A program made the position numbers and the translations under genes. 64,000 nt of DNA from Schistosoma mansoni (lineage: Eukaryota; Platyhelminthes; Trematoda; Strigeidida; Schistosomatidae). Positions within the stretch are counted from its first letter, which is position 1. The number at the start of each line of letters is the position of its first letter. Shown in pieces: positions 59,501 through 64,000 of this stretch. The stretch spans positions 496,001-560,000 of the forward strand of contig NC_031500.1 in NCBI RefSeq assembly GCF_000237925.1, written 5' to 3'. The notes under the pieces were generated by a model. It did not search any database, had not been told where the DNA came from, and worked only from the letters and a program-made list of their open reading frames with translations.

Positions 59501-62500
59501 TTAATAACTGAGAGTTGAACCCCATAACAACTGAACCATCGCTCCACGTAGTAGATACAACATGTGCAGACTTTATTTTACATATATCATGAAGTGTTTA
59601 GTCTTAACTAGTAATAAAAACAGATTTTATGAAAGAAGAACTTACACGAGATGCAGTGTTACCAGAATAACGATGAAAACGAAATGGACTATTACTTAAT
59701 CCAGAATTACCGGTAAATCCTCGTACATGTGGAAAAGATCGGGCAAAAGTAGTACTAATCAATTCTGATTCTTGTAAAACTTTATACTTTTCTAATGTAG
59801 ACATACAAGTTTCTTCAGATAAACGCGTTAGATGAACTTGACCACCATTAAATGAACATCGATTCATATGAGTTTCTAAAGAGGTAGGTGGTTGTGCTGC
59901 ATTATTAGCACGTAAAACAAACGTGCACCATCCACATCCTAAACAAGTAACAACTCGATGAGGAAGTTGATTTTCTCGTAAATGTGCAAGAGAAGCTACA
60001 AATTAAAAATAAGATAATGAAATGAAATGAGTTTCATGAAATCATTATTATTAGAAGTAAACATTTACCCAATGAAAACTATTCAATCGTAAAAATGTTT
60101 ATACAGTCAGATGAGTGTAAGGTGATACATATATACTCATATTATTTTTTGGATATGATACGATTATTGTAGACACAAACTTTTGATAGTGACAAATAAT
60201 CAGCCAGGAAGCTTTATGACAAACGAACAGTACTAGTGCAACTGTAACTCTAGAAATAAACACCACTTTGTAGAGTGATGAAATCAAATAAATCTTGATT
60301 AAAGTAATTAAGCCACGAAGCGTAGAGTGTAGGACTGATTGTAATGCTTCTGAATGGAGCATCAAATGAAGGTGAGAAAATCGAAGAACATATGATCTGC
60401 CTGAAGTTGGTTAATATATTTTAATGCTATGGAGATTTTTAGCTCAAGTGGTTGATTCAGGTGTAGTTTTATTCCCTGAGCTGGATGCTTTGGTCGGGAA
60501 GCTTTCATTGTTCTTCTGAATAACATTATTAGCACAAACTTCAGGTAGCAGTTAATTGTCCGAATCTCTACACTTATTATTCACAGCTTGTCCTATCAAC
60601 CATGATCTTGATAAGTTATCGTTGACCTTTGATCCCTCGTTGTCTACCTCTTTATTTTGATTGTATCTCTCCTTGATTTGATTCTTGGTCCTATATTTGT
60701 CGACAATTTTTCTGATTGGTTGATAGACTGAATCGATTTCAATGTGTTTGTTGATTGCTGATTGAGCTTAGTGCCAAACTTCTAAAACTCTCTTGGTGTT
60801 TTTAGTATTCCCTCTATCGAAGATCTCAACATTTTTCCAGTCGAATGTGTGTTTACATGCAAGCGAATCTATGTCATGTCATTTGACCGGTAATTAATGT
60901 TAATTCAGACGAAGATGAAGTGGTGGGGTTCACTTGGTCCGATGTAGTGTTTTCCTCAGTCGGGACAGTTTGTTTTGTAGATGGTGTTCGGTTTTTCTTC
61001 TTTTCTCAGTTTGTCTTTTGGTTTAGATAGGATTGATTGAAGTGACTTCGCTGGTTTGTGTACTACACCTATTCCAAAGGGCTTTAATAATATCGTAATT
61101 TCTGATATGCCGTTTGTTTATTGATGTACTTGATTTGTTTTCTACTGATGCACTTGATTGGTAATTTTTGTTGAAGTTTTGTGGGTATCGAGTATCCAGA
61201 CTGTGGATTACTGCTTCTGCAGTATATCCTGATATCAGTGATCCCAGCAGCAGAAAGGCAAAGAAGTAAAAATTATGATGACGTAGAAGAAAAGTTGTGT
61301 GGTATATTTATTTAAATGCACTACGGAAGTCATGAGAAGACTCAGTAAATGGTAAACACTGGCAATCGTGCACAAAAAAACGACTGAAACTAAAATTAAA
61401 ACATTTTCTACGACTTTTTATCCTAATAATTATGAAGGCAAAAAACTAACCCCATTCCCTGGAAATATAGGACGATTTTAGAGCTTGGTTTATACTAGGT
61501 TGGCCCCAGCATTAGTAGAACAATAAGATTTACTAGTTCAAATTTATTAATGATTGGTCGTTCAGTTTACTTTATAAGCAACCATATTTAGTATGAGCAA
61601 TACAGTATTATTAATGACAAAATTGCTATATATACTATATGCTTGGTGCAATATGAAATTCTTGGTATACATTCTAACTAATTTACCAGGTAAAATTCAT
61701 GAACTTGGCTTTAAGCTACACTAAGTATGAAACTACTAAGTTGCCCTAGCTGAAATGAGTGGAGCATGGCTCAAGCGTGCGACATAATGGTGCAAAGTCT
61801 AGTACCATATCAAACCCACATGGGTTATCCTAGCTTTCAGGCAGACCAGTTTATTCACTCTTGAGTCACATTTTGATCAAGTTAATTATTCGCTTATTAC
61901 CTTTTTACATGGGCATATGCGTTAATTGCTTACCCTATTCATTACGTATCTGTAACTTATTTTTCTCAGACTATAAATATCATGTTACGCTTGATCAAAT
62001 CGAGTTGACTCACTGGCATTCTCAGATATGCCTTGCTTCCACGCTTCAAATCCCGAGTGTGTCTGGATAAACGAGTGTTTGAAATAAATTCATTCAATGA
62101 AACCCGTTTTTAGCTTCTTATTACAGCTGTCATATGAACAGAGTTAGCCTAGGTAATATACGGAGCTGTTATTTAACTATACAAAATATGCTTGGTAAAA
62201 TACACTTTTGATTTAGATACGACTCTTAAGCATTTCCACTGTCATATACAGGAACAAACAAGCCATAAGACTACACAAAGCGTGATTTTATGATATTCGT
62301 TTTTGAAAGTGAAATAAATCCAATCTCCTGACTTTGTGGAAACTATTAGCAGTCTGATAACTAATATAAATCCTGACAATCCTCAAAAATTTCAAAGTAC
62401 TGGGTTGGCATAAAATTGTCGGATTTCTGATGTTTTCTTTTTGCCTAATGAATACACTACTAATCAGTACTCCGTACTGATTTTTAAGAAAGCTAACATA

Positions 62501-63039
62501 CAGTCAGTAACAACTAAGATTAGTGAAGCAATAAGTAAACATTAACATGAGGTAGTTATACAGAAGCTAAATTAGATATACATTAAAAATACCAATTTAC
62601 CTGGCGATGGCCTCCAAGGTATTTTATGAATATTAATGATATGAGATACTAAATCTTCGATTTTACATGATTGAATCAAATTCAAACAATAGCTGCACAT
62701 ATAAGACTTGATTTCTGGATGAAATCTATGTACATGAGTGTTGAATGAATGGATATGAAAAGGAGCATCATTTGACTGATTAATTACACGAGGACAGAAA
62801 GGGCAACCGGGTAGTTGTTCACAAACTTCATCATCTTTCTTGCAATTTTGAAGGTGTTCTGAAAGGCGAAACCCAGTTTCGTACGATTTCCCACATTCCC
62901 AACATTGCCACAGAATACCCTCCGTATGTAGACGTTTAGCTGGGACCACGGGATTTTTATCCATATGAGAGTCAACAGATGGTATTTTTAATTTATCAGG
63001 TGATTTTAATATTGAATAGAGTTTGCTATATGTAGACAT
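44506..63039 (-). CDS. Multi-finger C2H2/C2HC zinc-finger protein, 831 aa
   Basis: Minus-strand exons 63039-62601, 59995-59646, 58124-57780, 54892-54646, 50325-49937, 48860-48364 and 44734-44506; all GT-AG and in phase, total 2496 nt. About ten spaced fingers are visible, e.g. CWECGKSYETGFRLSEHLQNC (C2HC), CSYC...HIINIH, CPLCGDNALSSL...H...H, CQICGMAYPLYIALRRH...H, CPECHLVAFQDSL...H, CRYCHIEVDNLKELHLH, CQACGRVFFGSG...H, CPNCSRLF...HRSIC. Introns cut through at least three fingers. Between fingers lie basic serine/threonine-rich stretches (KTSTKTTRRRDATP) and low-complexity T/N runs. Likely a nuclear DNA-binding or chromatin protein; the specific family is not recognised. The ATG at 63039 follows an AG-ended tract; an upstream exon cannot be excluded. 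Confidence 0.82.
44980..45839. other. Zinc-finger gene last intron, unannotated
   Basis: No gene or repeat family recognised with confidence. Confidence 0.3.
45840..47345 (+). mobile_element. Penelope-like element, broken
   Basis: Fragments of the Penelope RT are visible (GTPMGSPISGYTAEAV, HFVDNTFVTVKG) followed, near 46.95 kb, by FDWKNVEIFDRGNIKSTKGV of the endonuclease end. Many breaks; dead copy. Related pieces at 13.97 and 60.4 kb. Confidence 0.7.
47460..47640 (-). mobile_element. SR2-like LINE 3' UTR fragment
   Basis: CTCATAAGCGACGTAGAATC block shared with 14.45 and 52.6 kb. Confidence 0.4.
47840..48345 (+). mobile_element. SR2-like LINE 3' end
   Basis: Open stretch 47885-48118: MFYGVGVGWEKTRGGQTKTW, ...DNNRWLETFNDIAQSHLQWR RCIHSLC, the conserved protein end, then the 3' UTR to an (AAC)n-like tail at 48331-48344. 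It ends 20 bp before zinc-finger exon 6. Confidence 0.75.
48870..49550. other. Zinc-finger gene intron 5, unannotated
   Basis: No repeat family recognised. Confidence 0.3.
49561..49880 (+). mobile_element. Hammerhead SINE (type C), sense unit preceded by inverted fragment
   Basis: Left part (49561-49660) is a minus-strand tail-plus-ribozyme piece; the right part (about 49674-49880) is a plus-strand unit with head CGGATGCCGGCTCAGTGG, shortened ribozyme region and full body. The arms form a roughly 95-bp hairpin. TATACAT flanks both sides (49554-49560, 49881-49887), a possible 7-bp target duplication. Confidence 0.7.
49613..49659 (-). ncRNA. Hammerhead ribozyme, intact core (type C)
   Basis: Minus strand ACTG CTGAGGA, stem II GTCC/GGAC, GAAAC GGCC GTC CAGT. 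Core complete; stem I of at least four pairs. The partner copy on the plus strand (about 49745-49790) has lost the CUGANGA element. Confidence 0.72.
50612..51215 (-). mobile_element. SR2-like LINE 5' end region
   Basis: Begins on the minus strand with GAGGTCGGGCTTGCCTATCG and keeps a 165-aa open frame (50612-51109) with ...[20 protein letters not shown]..., matching the decayed 5' regions at 26, 29 and 42 kb. Endonuclease and RT are absent. Longest and best-preserved 5' end of this family in the window. Confidence 0.65.
51573..51641 (-). ncRNA. Sm-alpha hammerhead, core changed
   Basis: Minus strand reads TTGACGA instead of CTGACGA, with stem II, GAAAC and GTC present and an extra AAA after the cleavage triplet. 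The lost core C suggests impaired cleavage. Confidence 0.65.
51991..52056 (+). ncRNA. Sm-alpha hammerhead, core changed
   Basis: CATCCAGATGACGAGTCC then AAGACGAAACACGCGTCCTG. Stem I and stem III are well formed but the conserved C of CUGA is A, so probably inactive. Confidence 0.65.
52595..53085 (-). mobile_element. SR2-like LINE 3' end, decayed
   Basis: 3' UTR block TTATAAGCCACGTACAACC plus protein-end remnant (minus strand of GCACGTAAAGGTAGGAGG corresponds to the PRRAM segment). Confidence 0.5.
53787..54607 (-). mobile_element. SR2-like LINE 3' half with a long open frame
   Basis: Minus strand 54602-53979 encodes 207 aa: [94 protein letters not shown]. The 3' UTR ends in (CAGT)n at 53787. 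It is 5'-truncated right after the RT and ends about 40 bp from zinc-finger exon 4. Open frame and low decay suggest a fairly young insertion. Confidence 0.8.
55048..55390 (+). mobile_element. W repeat, copy 8, internally deleted
   Basis: Starts GCCCCCAAAAAATGCCC and ends TTTAAATAAAA. Flanked by a perfect 13-bp duplication TAATCATTCAAAG (55035-55047 and 55391-55403). About 200 bp of the W body, between the GCGTATACAGT block and CCTGAGGGAACAAATGG, is missing. Confidence 0.85.
55616..55812 (-). mobile_element. Sm-alpha hammerhead repeat, monomer fragment
   Basis: Minus strand: body end (CATTGCACAAGCAAGTGGCT), tRNA-like head (TAGCTAAATGGATAACGCG A box, GGTTCGAGTTTC B box), ribozyme, then ACTATCCATA. 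5' truncated in the body. Confidence 0.75.
55619..55686 (-). ncRNA. Hammerhead ribozyme (Sm-alpha), intact core
   Basis: Minus strand CATCCAG CTGACGA, stem II GTCC/GGAC with AAATA loop, GAAAC ACGC GTC CTG. All core bases are present and stem III is the minimal AC/GT form; stem I has three pairs next to the core, then a mismatch. Confidence 0.75.
55840..56655. other. Zinc-finger gene intron 3, unannotated
   Basis: No gene or repeat family recognised. Confidence 0.3.
56659..57042 (+). mobile_element. Type B hammerhead repeat, just over one tandem unit, decayed ribozyme
   Basis: Body (CAGTGATCAACCAGTCG), head (GTTGAATAACTCGGTGGGAA, B box GGGATCGAATCC), ribozyme remnant at 56868-56920 (CTGAGGTATG..CACGAAACCTAGGTT), then body again. 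Core A is lost and the cleavage triplet is GTT, so probably inactive. Confidence 0.65.
57226..57758 (+). mobile_element. W repeat, copy 9
   Basis: Full-length, AAAGCCCCCAAATGCCC to AAATAAATAAATAAA. Its tail lies about 22 bp from the splice donor of zinc-finger exon 3 (57780), on the opposite strand. Confidence 0.8.
58770..59065 (-). mobile_element. SR2-like LINE 3' end
   Basis: 3' UTR with CAGCAGTCAGTCACAACG tail side at the left, and the start of the protein-end region (CATTGCAAATGATTTT...GTCATCCAAAGTCTC) at the right. Confidence 0.6.
59195..59362. mobile_element. Inverted pair of Penelope-like 3' ends
   Basis: 59195-59255 matches the minus-strand Penelope end at 60.45 kb (CGAAGCTTTCATTGTCATTCT); 59265-59362 is the same end on the plus strand (CAATGAAAGCTATGTAATGA, CTCAGAGAACTCAACACC). 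Together a short hairpin. Broken remnant. Confidence 0.5.
59395..59550 (-). mobile_element. tRNA-derived SINE-like repeat, family T copy 2
   Basis: Minus strand GGAGCGATGGTTCAGTTGTT, B box CAGGTTCGAACCCCG, then body ending GCCAAGTACACTTATATG. Same layout as 24.39 kb. A decayed tRNA gene is the alternative, but the shared 3' body argues for a SINE. Confidence 0.6.
60425..61258 (-). mobile_element. Penelope-like element, 3' part, broken
   Basis: Minus-strand sequence closely matches the plus-strand copy at about 46.2-47.3 kb in the same order (end of RT, then FDWKNVEIFDRGN). It starts at the GGGATCACTGATATCAGG block of the RT (61.24 kb), so it is 5'-truncated. Confidence 0.65.
61260..62570. 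other. Zinc-finger gene intron 1, unannotated
   Basis: No second copy in the window. 61740-62120 has a TATA-like ACTATAAATATC and an AATAAA about 100 bp later, which could be an LTR, but nothing confirms it. Confidence 0.3.
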
Positions 63040-63049
63040 TGCCAAAATA

Positions 63050-64000
63050 TACTACAAAATGCGAAGGAGTATAATCAAACAACGTATAATCATGACCGTT
63101 CGGGACTTGTCAGATAAGTGTTAACATCCATGTGGCATTGGTCAGATGTCATAAAATAGCAAGATTGCATTTATTTCTATCTAAAACAGAACTATTAGGG
63201 TGAACATAATTAGTCCAACATCCAATGCCGTGAATCAATATCCAATGCTCATGATATTCATTCGGTGATGTTTTTCCTTTTCTTCTTCGACAGTCCATGA
63301 CACAAACAGCCGTACTACCACAACTTATGTTTACTGACAGACTACTCAAGCAAATCTAATAATTTATCCACATATAAGTTGGTGTGATTCAAGAAGTACC
63401 GATCAACATCCAGCATACAGCCTTTAAAGTCCTAACTATCTCATAATGGGTAAGTTAGAAACAAACTGAGGAGTCAGAAACACTCAACCGAACATCGTGT
63501 ATTTAGGATTTTCGGAAAACATAGTTTGATTGTTGCATTAAATAGTTAGGGTAATTTGTGGAGTAAGACCAGTGATTGTAAAATAAGTGCATGTAATACA
63601 ACTGATACAACTCCAACTATTCATATCCCCAAGTTCAAATATTCTACAGAACAAAACTTTTGGGATGACCAATGTATTTGTAGCGGTAAATATATCCCCA
63701 AAATAAACGGTTCTGTAAGTCTTCAACATTGATGCTGGCCGCATTAGTTTAACTGGATACAACCTAACCGAAGGCGCTAGGTCACACATCCGTACCAGAC
63801 CACGAGTGAGTACGTCGTACTACACATCCTTTGCAACCACTAGCTAGCTTAGATCACACGCCTCTCAGCATATGGAATACCTTGAAAATGCATCTTTGAA
63901 CTCATCCCTGACTTCTTATTTGACTGGGCCGATATACTTTGTTTATAATGGTGTAACAGATGAAAGTACTATCAAACCCTGAATTTCTGTAGCGTCTTTG
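63050..64000. other. Upstream flank of the zinc-finger gene, unannotated
   Basis: No exon or repeat family recognised; short open frames on the minus strand lack recognisable similarity or splice context. Confidence 0.3.

Noticed and set aside
59465-59545. Possible tRNA gene on the minus strand
   Set aside because: The B box is good but the arms do not fold into a complete cloverleaf by eye, and the 3' body is shared with 24.4 kb, so a SINE is more likely.
61740-62120. LTR-like stretch with TATA and AATAAA
   Set aside because: No second copy or paired repeat in the window and no flanking duplication seen.
63149-63349. Minus-strand open frame upstream of the zinc-finger gene
   Set aside because: No recognisable similarity or splice logic linking it to exon 1.
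1-64000. CRISPR arrays, bacterial operons, phage genes
   Set aside because: Gene structure and repeats are eukaryotic; no spaced identical direct repeats were seen.

Overview
The window looks like AT-rich nuclear DNA of a blood fluke (Schistosoma). The evidence is the combination of very short 5' introns (31-57 bp), RTE-clade LINEs of the SR2 and Perere-3/SR3 type, a CR1/SR1-type LINE, Penelope-like elements, and tRNA-headed repeats carrying hammerhead ribozymes (the Sm-alpha type known from schistosomes). The species cannot be fixed by eye. Two runs of exactly 200 N (10564-10763, 41570-41769) are assembly gaps.

Four host genes can be read by splicing the sequence by eye. (1) uS15m/MRPS15, + strand, 752-3980, seven exons, 309 aa, mitochondrial small-subunit protein. 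(2) A TMEM68-type acyltransferase, - strand, from 33747 down to at least 11045, six exons recognised; the C-terminus falls near or in the first gap. (3) RPB4/POLR2D, + strand, 40405-42876, four exons, 140 aa, complete. (4) A large C2H2/C2HC zinc-finger protein, - strand, 63039-44506, seven exons, 831 aa. Genes 1 and 2 converge, 2 and 3 diverge, 3 and 4 converge. The four are housekeeping or regulatory genes with no evident shared pathway.

Most of the rest is intronic and intergenic transposon debris. It includes: a Perere-3-like RTE element of full length (20913-24105) inside a TMEM68 intron, and truncated relatives at 4.1, 7.8 and 11.3 kb; many 5' or 3' pieces of an SR2-like RTE element; a CR1-like piece at 38.9 kb; Penelope-like pieces at 14.0, 45.8, 59.2 and 60.4 kb; four LTR-like fossils (4.4, 12.7, 15.5, 17.7 kb); and about ten copies of a SINE-like repeat ending in (AAAT)n, here called W.

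The most interesting content is the set of hammerhead-ribozyme repeats (6.3, 10.2, 13.1-13.6, 49.6, 51.6-52.2, 55.6, 56.7 kb). Several keep a full ribozyme core. Three loci share one architecture: an inverted fragment at the 5' side followed by sense-strand unit(s). At 13 kb the whole compound lies in an LTR fossil between 9-bp target-site duplications. This suggests that ribozyme-bearing monomers or dimers insert by target-primed reverse transcription with 5' inversion. Other points of note are a LINE inserted in the uS15m 3' UTR, and a dispersed repeat that reaches to about 35 bp from the RPB4 start codon.
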